NCBI RefSeq assembly: GCF_040412425.1
Contig: NC_089763.1
Location: 52,378,587 to 52,442,586, forward strand
Length of the DNA: 64,000 bases
Reading direction: 5' to 3'
Origin: Macrobrachium rosenbergii
Lineage: Eukaryota > Arthropoda > Malacostraca > Decapoda > Palaemonidae
The notes under the pieces were generated by a model, which did not search any database, had not been told where the DNA came from, and saw nothing but the letters and a program-made list of their open reading frames with translations. Of the stretch, positions 24,101-37,349 are shown piece by piece; position 1 is the first letter of the stretch, and every line of letters starts with the position of its first letter. A program made the translations under genes and the position numbers.

Positions 24101-26909
24101 CTATAATTATATATTTATGCATTGATATAGTACTGTAAGTAAATGAAAAAATTTAAACATACAAATTTCACCCCCAATATTTATTTCCTGGTGTTTCATG
24201 GCTTGTTCATCATCAAGGGTAAACCTGTCAAATTTTTGTCAAATTAACCTGACATGCAATAATATGGTCACTGTTGTCATCCATGCGGATATAAATATAC
24301 ATTAAAAAAAGACAATTCTTCTGCTACCAACCAAAGGGTTTTGAAATAAATAGATAGCTAGATAGAGAGAGATACTAGTAGTTCAAGGTCATCTTTTTAC
24401 AAATGAAAGAGGTGGTGTTTGAAGTTCTCTTCCTCGATTTCCTTCCTATCCTGTTTTTTGTTGTCAGTTTGATGAGACTAAAATGAATTAACGTTGGATC
24501 AAGAGATTAAAAAGATAAAGTCTAATCGAACTCTCTTCTACTTTTGCTTTCTGAATATAAATTAGTATTAACAATCTCAGAAGTATGCATGTACATATTT
24601 TAGGATACTAATATTTAAGATGACTTTGAAATGATATTTAATAATATAATTTCAAAAGATTAATTATTCTTTAAAATAATAATTTAAGGTATATTTGATC
24701 ACTCATAATACTTTAAGTAAAAATTTTGGTATTTGAACTTTAAAGATAGGCAATTATAAACATTTTAAGAACTGTGTTAACTGGCTCTTTTGGGGAGTCT
24801 GACAATATCCTCCAGAACACAGGGAGTCCACTGTACCTGCATACTCAGATTTTGTCAGTCTGCTCTCTGCCAGTGGAAATGGCTCATAACTACCTGCCAT
24901 GAGGCAACCCCTGATGAAATAAAGGGGAATTTGGTTGGTTGTTGTACATGTGTGAAAAATGCAACATGCTCCTGGCAGCAAGTCTGAATGATGAAAGAGC
25001 TCATTTTTAAGCTGTCTCTATGAGTTATAGGTTTCAATAGGAGTATGGAAGAAGGCAAAAGTGAAATTATCGGCGGAGGTTCCGTTCTACCTGAATGGCA
25101 GCCTAACCACCTTTTGTCTAGTTTTTTCAGTGTCCAGCGCCTGTTGGTTAGTATGTCCTAGTATAAAAAATCGGTGGAAAAATCGTTTTACTTTTAAACA
25201 CTGAAAGTCCCGATTTTTGTCAGTAGACAAGCCAAATTTAAATTTGTAAAACCGGATTAAACAATAACCAAGCCCTTATCATATAACCGGGGGGGCAATG
25301 TACTGTGCATTGTTCCACCAGAACTATAGCAGTGTGTTTCCATCCCCCTCCAAGCAGAATCCACCTTTCAGTCAATACTCCAAAAGCAGTGGATTAAATA
25401 CTGAACTCCCATTAAAAATTCTCCTATGGAGACAAAGCCATCTATATTTGGGAGAGAGGTCACTGATACCCAACATGAATTGAACATAGCCAATGAAGTT
25501 TATTCTACAATCCAGATGATTCAGGAACATATCTGACTTACCAACAGAGCAATAATTCAGATGAGAATCTTGCCTTTCATCTTGCAGCAATCATTAAAGT
25601 GTCTGTAAATTTTATAGGGCAGTGGTTTTTTTTCAAGGGTTAATTACCCCTGTAATGTTTGATATTTATTGGGGATATTTTGGTTTATGTATGCTATATA
25701 TATATATTAAACGAATTTTCTTTATAGATGTTTACTGTTCTGGCAAATTGTAATGTAGTAGCGTAGTTTTCCCAGGTATGTATTTAAGAAGATGTAATAG
25801 TAATATGTTTTCTTCATAACACTAAAATAAAGTTACAGTTTGTTTACAAAATGAATTGTTGCAAGATTACAGGTCTCAGTCAATCTTAAAGTTGTTTTTC
25901 TTCTGTGATTTTCCTTGCTCCTTGCATTTATCCACTCTTGAACTGGACTTGATTAAGTATTTCTGGAAGGATCTGACTATGTCCAGATAGCTTGGAGCCA
26001 GGCAAGAATCTTTTGATTAATTTATCCACTTCCAGTCTTTGTAGATTCTTAATTGGTCAGGCTAATCTTCCCAACATCCCTAACTGGGTGTTTTTTTTGT
26101 GTTATTTTTCAAAAGGAGGTGCTTTTACGTCAACACAAAATTATGGATTCTTTTATCTTTACCCAATTAAGGCCACAATGCATTTTTTTAATTCTGTTTT
26201 TCTGATTTCCACCTCAATTAAAGTTAATTTTACTGTCTGAGTCAACATGACTCATCATAACAGTACCTGAGTTTGGCTTTTGTAATCACAAACAGGTTTT
26301 GCTTTTCACAAAATTTTATTCTCATTTTTATGCTTTTCAGATTTGGCCTTGTATTGTCATTTATAGCCAAAACACAGATGTTTGACAAGTTTCTCTCTCT
26401 TCATTTTCTTCAAATCTCCTCTCTGATACATTTTTCTCTGTCTATCAATGATTATCAATGGAAGGTGTCTCTCTTTTCTCTTTCATTAGCACATAATTAA
26501 TATTCAGAAAAAAGAATTTCTACTTTATCCTTTTGTTTGGTCTGCCAAGTTTCCAACAGCTCGATCATGGGGTTATCCTTGTTTCCATTTTGTAACAAGG
26601 AACAATGCTTTAATTTTTAATTTTTGTCAAAGGAATACAGTAATGTCTATCTAAATTCATTTTATTCCTTAGGACTTGATTAAATCATCTTAATTTCTAC
26701 TTATAAAAGGCAAAAAATTAAACTTTCCTGTCATTTTCTTTCCTTTATATTATAATCTCCCATAACTGAAGAGGAATGGGGTAGGCATCTTGTGATTTTT
26801 CTATCACACTACACTGTAAAACCTGCAGGGGTAACCAGTGATAGGCAAAAAATGTTTATGTCTCCATGTTTATATAGTGATTTATCCTGGACTTCTACTA
26901 TCTTTCTCT
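24053..26909. other. AT-rich sequence, no gene recognised
   Basis: It starts with an imperfect (TA)n (24058-24115). Short open frames at 24754-25058, 25298-25590 and 25992-26500 have no recognisable domain, and the last two are AT-rich with no exon signals. 25260-25300 contains ATAACCGGGGGGGCAATG, which could be a transposon edge. Confidence 0.4.
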
Positions 26910-27165
26910 GGCAGTGGTGATATGATTGCCTTGGCTCAATCAGTTTCATGCAGGCTTTCCTGATAAGAAAAATTCAGTTGCTAAGGTTTCCTATAACTTT
27001 AGGCAATGACGATATGAATGCCTTGGCTCATCGGTTCATGCAAGATTTCATGATAGGAAACCCCATTTGTGGTGTGCTGTTCTACACTGCCATGCAGTGA
27101 TGAGACAAAATTTCATTTTGTGGCTCAATCAGTTCATGATTCAGGCTAGCCCTGATTTTGAAATT
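26910..27165. repeat. degenerate ~90-bp tandem repeat, about three copies
   Basis: Similar blocks recur: GGTGATATGATTGCCTTGGC at about 26916, ATGACGATATGAATGCCTTG at about 27005, and GTGATGAG...GGCTCAATCAGTTCATG at about 27097. Each is followed by TTCATG and TCCTGATAAG-like sequence. Divergence is high, so this is old. Confidence 0.5.
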
Positions 27166-29599
27166 CAATAATTATACTTTTATACATTTAAAAATAATAC
27201 AACTGTTTGGCTCAAAAGTTCATGCATATATTTCTTCCATGATGGGGAATTGTTACTACTGTATAACAGAATTCCAAGAGGTTAATCATGTAAATAGTAT
27301 CAAATATGACCTAAATGCTACTAATTTAATCAGCATATCAGAGATGCTATCCATGATCCCCAAGACAAATTCAGGTCTATCCTGGAATGGAATTTAGTGT
27401 CAAAATCCAAAAAAATTTTCATCTTTTAAACTAGATGGTTAATCAGGGAGGCTGACAAATCCAGGCAGGACAGGTATTTTCTTACCAAAAATCTTAATCA
27501 CGGGAACAGGATAATAAAAGACCATAAGCCCAAAAAGAAGTTGACCCATCAAAATTTCTAAAACAAAATGAAAAAAATGGTTTTAAAGACAATCCCTTTA
27601 CTTCAAGCTCCAACTGGTAACAATAAGAACCAGGTCAGAAAATAAAAGATCAAATAAGAATTTAGTAAGACTTTCATTATCTGCCCCTGAGAATGATACA
27701 GATATTCCTTTAACTGTGATTACCTCAATGTGCATCCTTTAACCAGATAGTAAGTATCTCATATAATAATAAAAAAAAATTAAACTGAGTTTGAATTTGA
27801 GCATCATAGAATTCACAGAATATTGGTGGCCTTTCTCAATTGTGAAATGGTTTTCCAGTCCTTCCATCAATATTGAATTCAGGAATTTTGAAGAAGATGG
27901 ATATCCTGCCTAATAACATCAGTAATGAAAGACCTATAGAAGCATAGTATAAGTCTTAGCCATAAAAGTACAATCATTTCTCCAGTTTATGGAAAATATC
28001 AGTAAAACAACAATTTCACAGAACCCCATAACCTGTAATTTGGAGGCAAGCATTCAATCTCTCTGGACTTTGCAACACTCAATTAGTTAAATAAAATGTA
28101 AGACGGATCATTTCAGGTTTTTTGTGGTTACTGGGAAATGAGAGTGAATGGCAGATGTAAAGTTTTTTCCTCCATCTCAGTATCTGATAGTGCTAATCAA
28201 AGGAATGGTAACACTTGAGGAATTTTATCAAGGGAAAAAACATTCACAACAGATGGCACCCAGCAGTACAATTTGAATAAAAAAAATTCAAGACAGTGAA
28301 TTTAAATGCATGGCTCTCCTATTAAACTGTAATCTTTTTTTATGTCTTTCAGAATAAGAAGAACAAAAACAAATTTGTTTCTTCCAAAACACACATGTAA
28401 ATTTTATAGGGGATATAATTGTTTGACATTCTGGAGTCTCGCATTAAGGCTTGAAAGGAAATTGGTGGGCTCCAACATTTCACTCCCCATTGTAACCTCC
28501 CTGTTGCATTTTTTCAAAATTCTGTTAAGAATTTTTTAAAATAATAGTCTGTTGTAAAAAAAACTCACTGAATCACAACAGAATTACCACAGTATGCACA
28601 GACCAAACTTCTTGAAAAAAGAGTTGGGAAACAAAATTTTGACTATTTTTCTTCCTTGGCCTAGATAAGATTTTGTGTGAATCTATTAAATCAACAAGTT
28701 CCAGCCACTATTAAAGGATTTACAATCTCAACATAAAAACAAAAGGACAATCAGCATGGATGCAACCCTTTCAAAGCACACAAGAAAACTACATGGATGC
28801 CTTAAAAAATCAACTCCTGGACTGTGTTATTATAAGGGGAAGACTTCATAATTGCCCTAGCACTTGCATGGTTAATTGGTTGTCTTCTACAGCATAACAT
28901 GGAGTGAAGTAATTTTGGGGATTTCTAATTGAAGACTGAGTGTATCCAATAGGTTAGAGATAAGAGGAAATGCCAGATATTCCTCTAAAGCTAGTTTTTA
29001 AAAACCAGAGTCCAAAGATTTTGTCAAAGGGTGATCCTTGACCTGTCCAGTTTGAAAAAACATGTTTGCACTTAATCTTTAATACAGTATGCATAAACAT
29101 ATGTAACTGCAACCATCTCTTGCTTACTTGAATTAAGATCCAAAGTCCTGTGCTTTCAAAAGTGAAGGGAAACAGAGAATATGGAGTACCATCAGAAGAC
29201 TAAAGGCCATTTTTGTTAAATATCTAAGTAAAAGGTCCAGGTAGTTAGACTGGGCCTGGGTGGGTACTTGACACCTAACAGAAAGCTTTGGACAGTGGAA
29301 AACTTGAGAATTTTAATCCCTCACTGTCTCCTATCTCCAACTCAAAAAAAAAAAAAAATTGCATCTACTCATGTTCTTTCAGAGTCATTGACGCAAAATG
29401 AGAAAGAATTGGCATCTATACTTTTATGGGTTTCGGAAAGAAACAAGATAAGCAGGTCAAGAAAATTCGCCCTCAGTTCTGTATCCCTTCTCCGTGAAAG
29501 AGCAGACTATGCTGTCCAGCATCTGGTTGTGCCAGTGTCTGGGGATCCCTCTGTTCTCCTTGTAGAAACTATCTCATTGAACTGGAACCAAATCTGTGA
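27166..29599. other. AT-rich sequence, no gene recognised
   Basis: Several short open frames are present. The longest is a plus frame of 147 codons at 29268-29711, which includes a poly-Lys run from an A-homopolymer and no recognisable domain, and runs into the tandem repeat that follows. No paired splice signals support it. Confidence 0.4.
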
Positions 29600-30290
29600 A
29601 TTACAAGCAGCTTTAAACCACCATAGTTTAGCATTGTTCCAAAGAAAGTTTTCAAATCCAGCCATAGTTGCAAAGTATACTTTGCATATTCTGGTACATG
29701 TAAAGACATAAAAGTATACCAGTTCTCTGTTTTTTCACTGAACCTATTTTTCATTTCATCATCTTTTCTTCAATTTCCTTTGAAATCCTGTTACCCAGTG
29801 TAACTGCAATGCTTCCCTGTGTGACAGAGTGAAATATAAAAAATTAACTGCCCTTTGTTATAGTTTAAAGGTTCTGTTTCCTCCCATATGCTAGGGAAAG
29901 AACTCATCATCCAGAAAGCTTTACTTGGAATTATTCTCATCCAGCCATAGTTGCAAAAGTGTACTTTGCAATGGCAAACCAACTTGCACATGTAAGATGA
30001 CATTCTAGTACCAACATTTAAATCTGTTTCTTCACTGAACCTCATTTCATTTCATCATCTTTTGTCTCCCTCTTTCAATTCCTTTTGATATATAATCGTT
30101 ACCCAGTTAAACATGTTTTTTCTAATAATTTTTGAAATTTTGAATTGTAAAATTGTTATAGTAAATAAATTTATCAATTTATAATATGCTAGGGAAAGAA
30201 ATCATCATCCATAAACTTTACCTGAATTATTCTATTTCCAGATACATGTCATCTTGTTAAGTGAGTCATACAATGTTTTCACAACCAATA
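29600..30290. repeat. ~285-300-bp tandem duplication, about 2.3 copies
   Basis: CCAGCCATAGTTGCAAA occurs at 29658 and 29941. TTCACTGAACC followed by TTTCATTTCATCATCTTT recurs about 285 bp apart. ATGCTAGGGAAAGAA followed by CATCATCC occurs at 29889 and 30187. Indels separate the copies. No coding potential is apparent. Confidence 0.7.
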
Positions 30291-32925
30291 TTTGCCTTAG
30301 TGAAAATTCTGTCAATTACAGGCAACAGATTCAACATTGTAAAGCTATAAATGCTAATTCTGAACTAATGAGTCTCACAGTGTAATTTATGAGCCACTGG
30401 CTCCTGGGATTTAATTTATATGATTAATTTCTTATTCTGAAAGCAGAGCAGTTGATTTTGCTCTTAATTTTATCTGAATTTGCTTTATTGAAGATTTGTA
30501 CAAGTCACTGTACTTTCCATGCAATAAACATTTGTGCAAAAAAGAAGTTGTTTCAAATTATCTCTGAAAGCTTTCAGTGGCATTCAATGAGGTCGCCAGG
30601 TTTAATTCCAGAGATGTTAGATGCCTCCCAGATGTTTCAAACTTGATTATGATTCATCATGGTAAATGTCTACAAGTTGGAACTATCAGAAAAAGAATAA
30701 AAATCCATTTAGTTGAAACTTTTGTATCCAATATATATTAATATTTGTTATATGGCACATTGGATATATATAATAATTTTATTATCTTAGTTAACTCTAT
30801 CTACCATCTGAAAATCTTTACTGATATGGGCTCGTTTTTGTATGGTATATATTATTATATGTATATTTCTCAGACCATAATCATCCTGGTGACAATCAAC
30901 TGTATACCTTCACGTATATAAATAATGGCTTTGCCTTGTTTCATATATATGTAATTATTCACCTGTAATATTATACAATATAGTCATTGTGATTTATATA
31001 TTTGATTTATTCAGTAAATACAGAAGGCCTGCATCCCTAGGGAGTTTGTTTTGATATCTTATCTTCAAGTTTAAATCCATATCTTAGCTCTCTAAAAATC
31101 TGAGAATAAGTTAGTTTTTGATTACTTTACTATGGCATTTTTTTGCCACATCTTTTTATACTGAATATTTAATAAGTTTTTGAAAAACATTTAGTCATTT
31201 TGACCTCAACAAAATACAGTAATCAAAACTATTTTCAGTAATAAAATATTGTCTTGTCTATAAATTGTGTGCACTTAATTTTAATCAACTAAAACACAAT
31301 GACTTTCTAATGTTCCCACAGATGGGGTTCCGTTACTATGTGTAAATGAACAACAAAACCAACAAGGAAGCTCTAAATATTTCTAGAGTTACAATATCAA
31401 AATAATAAATAATTAAGACAACACCATATGCTATATCAATTATACGATTAAAAACTCATATATTATATATCTACATCAAAAAATCAAATTAAAAATTATT
31501 AATATTTGGGGCCAGATATATATTCCAAATAAAAGTTCTTTTTAATAAACCTTTAGTAAAATTCCCATTTACAGTAATCCATAAACAGTATATACAAATA
31601 CTATTAAGAATATATTTCTAATTCCAATAAATTTATCCAATATCTTAGATAAATTATTGGGTATTGGCACCAATCATAAACAAATATAAATGAAAATGGT
31701 ATTTACATGGTGCTATATAAATAAAAGTTGTAATAGTACAAAAGTTCATGCAGAAATTATATTCATGAATTTCTTGGTGGTTTTTTATTCAATTTTTATG
31801 TTTAAAACAGTAATTATCATTTCTGTTTAAAGAGAAATGTACAGTACTGAGAGAGAGAGAAATTCATTTCATTAAATGAGGTATGTTTTATTGCTAATCA
31901 GTATAAAACCACACCTTACTTCATATGTTTTGACTTTCTTTTCAGATTTGCTCATTCATAATAGGTTAGTTCCTGTATACCCATTTTATTTTCATCTAAA
32001 ATTCAATATACATTCATTTATCTTCATTATTTGAGAAATACTCTAAAAATTCTTAATAGTAAATTCCAGCTCAAAAAATTAATATTTTTAAACTTACAAA
32101 TTCAAATTTTGTTTAATATATTACAGAATGATGAAAATTTTAGTTACTGTATAAAGTTCAAAATTTTAAAACTATAAATTTACTGTCATATTTTGCTGTG
32201 TTCTCACAGGAACCCAAGAACATATTGGATCTAGTTTGTGCATTCTCTGCATGTCTGTATTGGAACCTTACTCATTTTTTTGTACAAAAAGTTTCACCAT
32301 AAAATGATAAGTTTGATCTTATTTAATTTGTTATTTTTCATCATTTTGAAGGATGGCTTTTAAGATGGAAAAGACATTGTTGTTTTGTTTATGGTTTTTT
32401 TAATCTAACTGTTTTACTGTTCATTTTCTTGCAAACACCAGCATTATGAACATCTCAAAATTTTTCTGAACTTTCAGAGTAATTTTGCATGTTTTATATT
32501 AAATTAAAATTGTGTTTTATAGTATGAAAAACTGGACTGTTATTATCACAACAAAACAAGGTTTCAATGTATAATTGTATTAATAAAGTACTGACTTTTA
32601 AAAATAGTTTTGTACATTCAGTTAATCCTAGTGCAAAGGATGAAACCAACAGTAGGCATTACTTTATATTTCGACTTAAACAGGTTCAAAACTGGTCTCA
32701 CCTTTTCAAGATAAAACTCATTCACATTCTAGTTTAATATTGATGATTTACCTTCATATGTACATCCATTAGTCCATTTTCTTTCTATATGCACAATATT
32801 AGATTTAATCTTTGAGTTAAAACATTTCCTTTACATCAGCATTTTAGGATGATAAAACTCACTAATAATTTACTGAGTCCTTTGTTGTAAATTTTACATT
32901 TTGTGGTGGTAACCATATTTTATAT
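30291..32925. other. AT-rich sequence, no feature recognised
   Basis: More than 2.6 kb of AT-rich DNA with many stop codons in all frames. No repeat family, RNA gene or exon could be recognised. Confidence 0.5.
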
Positions 32926-32929
32926 TTCT

Positions 32930-33231
32930 GAGTCCAGTCCCGTGTCAGCCGGTGAAATTCCATTACAGCACGAATTTCTAGGTATAAAATGCTAGATATA
33001 CCAGAGAAAAAGAGCTTTCAGGAAAGCTGGGGTTACTACCCCCAGTCGACCGTCTTTTTAGGAAGACGTCGGTATAAGGAAGGGTGAGTGAAATACCACT
33101 ACCACGGAAATATACTCGAAAGATCTCTCCTTATCAAAACCCCAGAAAGAGCGGTGAGCCGTTACAGCCCCTACACTCAACACCCGCCAGGACGGCGACA
33201 CCAGCGCCACCTACTTCATTCCATTTTCTAG
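32930..33231. repeat. inverted terminal repeat of A2 (Gag side)
   Basis: Inverted partner of 40841-41146. Shared blocks include GTGTCAGCCGGTGAA/TTCACCGGGTGACAC at the edge, TATACCAGAGAAAAAGAGC, GGTTACTACCCCCAG, GGTGAGCCGTTACAGCCCC and GGCGACACCAGCGCCACCTA. Confidence 0.92.
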
Positions 33232-35034
33232 CACGTGATAATTCATCACTTTCTTTTGTGTGCTCGTCCTCTTATTTTGGATTATTTTTCTTCATCTAAT
33301 CATGGCATCGAGCACCTTTTCCATCTCAAGTTAAGTACCATCTTCTTGTGGGGTTTTTGTTCTGTTTTTTGGCTGTTTTGGTCTCGTATTTTCATAAATA
33401 TTGAGATCTTATTATGGCCACGGCGTCCCCCGCCAGCCATGTCGACCATGCAGGCGACCCCTTCTGTTCTTTTCTGTTGGAGTTGTCTCCTTGTCGTTAT
33501 AGATATATTTTTTGCCCCTTGGTTCCTTCCTGGTGGTTTCCTGCGGTGGCTCCCCTCCCTTTTAGTTTTTGTTTTGCATTGGCCTATAGGCCTTTTTGAG
33601 GTGATGCCCCGTCCAGGTCCCCCCCCCAGGTTGGGTTCCTTTTTATTTTAGTCTCATTAGGCTATTTATTTATTTTTTTCTTGAAGATAGTGCTATTTTT
33701 AATTTGGGTTTATTGTTTTATGTTTATTTGTTTTTGGTTTTGTTGTTTGCCTCTGGCAGCCTAATAAATATTCTAACCGCTCCCTCGAGGTAGGCTACAC
33801 TACCTATTGAACACATTTTTATTTTTCTTGTTTTGTGTGATGGTTTTTGTGGTGTAGTGGTTCCTATTATTGCTTCCATCCCCTTGCCTGGGTGTGGAGT
33901 CCATCAGGTTGAGGAGTTTTGTTGCTGTTTCCTCCAGGGTCGTTTTTGGTGGGCAGAGTGAGCCCCTTAGTTCTCTTCCTTCCATTTGGGGGAATAGAGT
34001 TCTTTGGTGTGTGTTCCTCTAGGCTAGTCGCCTTCTTGCCCCCCTTCTCGTTCCCGGTTGGCTCTCGGCACAAAAATTTCTCTCCTGTTGGTTCCTCCTC
34101 CCTTTGCACTCCTTCCTTTTCCTAACCTATACTAGGTTTGGATTTTATTAGGCTACGCCTAGTCAGAGTCGGGCTTTGAGGCTGTGTAGCTCCTGGAGTA
34201 GGCCACCCTTCCAAGTTCATTATTCTTGGGAAGGAAGGTGTGTGCAGTTGAGCGGGTTATCATGTTTCTCCCTTGTCTCCTGTTTCCCCTTCTGGTAGCC
34301 TACCTTCTCTCCCCTACCCCCCACCCCCCCCCCCCCCCCAGCCTTGCTCGACTCGTGCGGGTGACGCTAGATGGCGTTTTCTCCGAGTTCAGGGACTTCT
34401 CCTATTGGTAGAGGGATTCGCTCCCTCCCATACAGTCCCCAGCATCGCTGTGTTTGGGGTTGGTGGTTTGTTTTCAGACCGAGCTCGAGCGTGTTCGAAT
34501 CACTCTATCCCATACCTTTCGTCTCCCCGTCGGGTTACGAGTTGGGTTGTTTGTTTTGCTCCGCTTATGTTATGAATATTTGAGCATTTACCCACCTTGT
34601 TTCTCTGGCGGGAGAGTAGGTGAAGACTTTTATGGTTTATGTAATGCTAGCGGATCCCTCCGGTCTCCGGAGTATTTACCATCCTTGTTTACCATCACTT
34701 GTTTATTTTTATTGTTTATTATTTTTATTTTGTTTTAATTTATTATCTTTACTTGTTTTATTTTATACGTGAGTCGGTCCCACACCGGGGGTTCCGCCGT
34801 TATTTTTTCTGGCAGCCCTTATGGTTGAGTTCCTGGTTTCTCATTCCTTTCATTCCCGGAGTATTCCGGGGTCTGGAAAATCTTACCTTCCACTCTGTGC
34901 ATTTTGGAGCTTATTGGCCCAGTTTATTAATTGGGAGTTCTTCTCCACGGAGTATTCGGTTGTAGTTGAAATTCCGGCCTTGCCGGCTTTAGATTGCTTA
35001 GAGTGGTGAGGTTCATGTACTTTTATTTTTACAG
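33232..35034 (+). other. 5' region of A2 between terminus and Gag exon 2
   Basis: Pyrimidine-rich on the plus strand, including a run of C near 34327-34340. Several open frames of 60-140 codons have Phe/Leu/Pro-rich compositions typical of such DNA and no domain. The 3' splice site TTTTTACAG at 35026-35034 implies an upstream exon. It is the equivalent of 21830-23760 in A1. Confidence 0.5.
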
Positions 35035-35205
35035 ACTGTTCGCTGTGAGGAGCGGGGTGTACCGCCTCCCTTCAACAACCCCTACGGTCACGTAGTGTGC
35101 CGGACCCACGCTGGTTGTGCGGTCCGGCTTGGACGACCTGGTTGTTTGGCACCCGATGGCTGTGAGGTTTGCTTTGCTCTCTCCTCAACCATCCAGGATG
35201 AGTCG
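35035..35205 (+). CDS. Gag exon 2 of A2 with a Cys/His motif
   Basis: A 171-nt exon of 57 codons between TTTTTACAG and TCG|GTAAGT, encoding TVRCEERG, VCRTHAGCAV and PDGCEVCFAL, ending DES. It is open throughout and aligns residue by residue with the A1 exon at 21659-21829, including all Cys and His positions. Its role is probably in Gag, either metal or nucleic-acid binding; that is inference. Confidence 0.68.
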
Positions 35206-35311
35206 GTAAGTGACAGTCTTCTTTCCTCCGGTTCCATGCTCCTCATATTGAACGTTGTTTATATTTCCGGACTGTCTTTTCATTCCTAGCTAATTGCTGG
35301 TTTCCTTGCAG
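35206..35311 (+). other. putative spliceosomal intron in Gag of A2 (106 nt)
   Basis: Donor TCG|GTAAGTG and acceptor GGTTTCCTTGCAG|GCGGAT. It has the same length and codon position as the A1 intron, while the intron sequence itself has diverged. Confidence 0.75.
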
Positions 35312-37344
35312 GCGGATGAAAGTCTTCCAAGAAGTCTGCCTTGGAATCCCTCGGGCCTGGGTGGCTGGGTTCGGGAAGGAATGTTCCGTCGGGGAAGCCC
35401 TACGTCCTCGACGCCAGGTTGAGGACCTGCTTTACCCGGCGCATGGGTGGCGGCGCAGTGCCAGAAGATCTTGCCACCCCCATCATCCAGCAGATCCCGG
35501 GATGCGACCCAGCCACCCCAAGTGGATATCCTTTATGCTGAGGTCTCGGAGGATGTTGCCGCCTTGGACTTGGACCTGGAACCAATGAATACGGAACAGG
35601 ACCAGGTGGTAAGTGGTGAGGTAAGTGAGGTTGTTGGGGCGGACCCCCTTTGTTTGACTCCCCTGCTTCATCTGTGTCTTCTTTTTCAGGTTTTGTGAAG
35701 TCTTCCTCCTTGGGTGATAGAGCTCCATCTGCTATCCCCAAGTTGAAGTTGAAGACTTCATGGAAGGCGAAGGGCTATAAGTCCTCGACTTCCAAGAAAG
35801 CATTGCCCTTCCCCCGTCGAAGGCTAAGGTCTCAGGACCTGTAGCCTCCGGGAGCAAGTCTAGTTCCTCCGGCAAAGGCGCGAGTAAGAGGGCATGCAAA
35901 ACCAAGCCCTCCTCGCCAGCCTCTTTTGACGCGGAGCCTTTGCCACTGAACTTTACAAACAGTTTCACAGAGGATCTAGACTCAATTTGACCAAGATATC
36001 AGAAAAGTTTGCCACTTATGACAGTATACTGGAAGGTTTGGCTCGCCCAACCTAAAGCCGAACCCCAGTATGTCATCCCGACACTGCGGACCTCCCTCCG
36101 TTTGATGTCGGGAACCCTTGGCGTTTCGCACTCCGGGCCATTCAACATGATGGCAAACTCACGGTTGAAGGTCTGGGCACGAGACGGTTGGAGAGTTGGA
36201 GTTCTTCCCCCCGATCTCTTGCCCCCTTATCCAGGCTTCGTGAGGCTTGACAGAAGAAGCCTGGATTCGTTCAGACAAGGTTCCTAGGAGACTGTCATCA
36301 TCCCTAGGGACCAAGCTCAGTCGGCTCTCCTGCGCACTCTGACGGAGTGGCAGGCAGACAACACAAAGTTGACCCCTTTCAAGGGCAGTTTTCACGATGT
36401 TTTGCCCTGGGAGACAATCTTCCCACTCCTTGTTGGACAAAGTTGCTCTGGCTACGGCCCGAGCATGCTTTGATGGTAACCCTTACCACAATTGAGGGAA
36501 ACAGACCCTACTTCCCTGGTATTCCCAGGAAGTGATGAGTTCTGGGTGGACGCTCCGTCCACTTTCACTGTCGGGAAAGCTGGACCCCCTTTGTGCTTCC
36601 TCACGCAGTTTAGTGAGCAGCTCCCTAAGCTGCCGGAATCATTGTTGAAGGCGGAGTTTGAGACCGGACTAAGTTAGCCCGGTCCTTGAACTCCGGCTGC
36701 CTCACGGAAGCCACTGCCGTCTCCTGCTCAGACGAGCCTTTTTTCCAGGTCTTGGCTAAGTCTTTCCTGGCGGCTTCCAGTCGACTTGTTTGAGTTTCAT
36801 CATGGCCAGACTGGAATGCAGGAAAGTTTATCTTTGCTGATGCCACCATCCGCCACGAGCCTAACAAGCTCATTAAAAGTTCGATCTGGGGACCTAACCT
36901 CTTCCCTGAAGAAGAGGTTACATCCGTTCATTCCTGAGGCTACACGGGCCAATCAGAGTCTGCGCTCTCGCTGGGGCATTTCACTTATAAGCGCAAGACC
37001 CCCAGAATCTGCCGGCCCCCAGGCGAGAGGGGGAAAACGGTTCAGGAGGCATAAGAGGCCCCATCATCAGGCGGTAGTTCCAAGCCGTCCCGGTCTCGGC
37101 AGTGGCACAGCCATCCACCTCAAAGGCTCATCCCCAACAGTATGTTTTGGTTCAACCAGCTCGCCTCTGCGCCCTATGTTCCTCACCAGCATACAACCCC
37201 ACATATGAGGGCCGTGGTTTTTCACGGCCTCAACAGGGTTGCAGGGGGAGGAAAGAGGCAGGCCCCTACAGAGGAAAGTCCAACACCACCCCAAGAGGAA
37301 AGCCTGGACGTGGTAGAGGGAACAAACCCGCTCCCTCCCACTGA
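35312..37344 (+). pseudogene. Gag of A2, main exon (exon 3), broken
   Basis: It begins ADES. A1-like blocks then continue in alternating frames: RAWVAGFG, EDVAALDLDLEP, PRDQAQSALLRTLTEWQ-type sequence near 36300, RKFIFADATIRHEPNKLI-type sequence near 36820, and NQSLRSRWG. A Tyr/Arg/Gly-rich tail follows (YRGKSNTT, GKPGRGRGNKP), ending at 37344. Multiple frameshifts make it more decayed than A1 Gag. The tail stop lies about 13 nt before the first RT block in another frame. Confidence 0.75.
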
Positions 37345-37349
37345 GAAAA

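Noticed and set aside
29268..29711. 147-codon plus frame as a gene
   Set aside because: Contains a homopolymer-derived Lys run, no domain, runs into a tandem repeat, and has no convincing splice sites.
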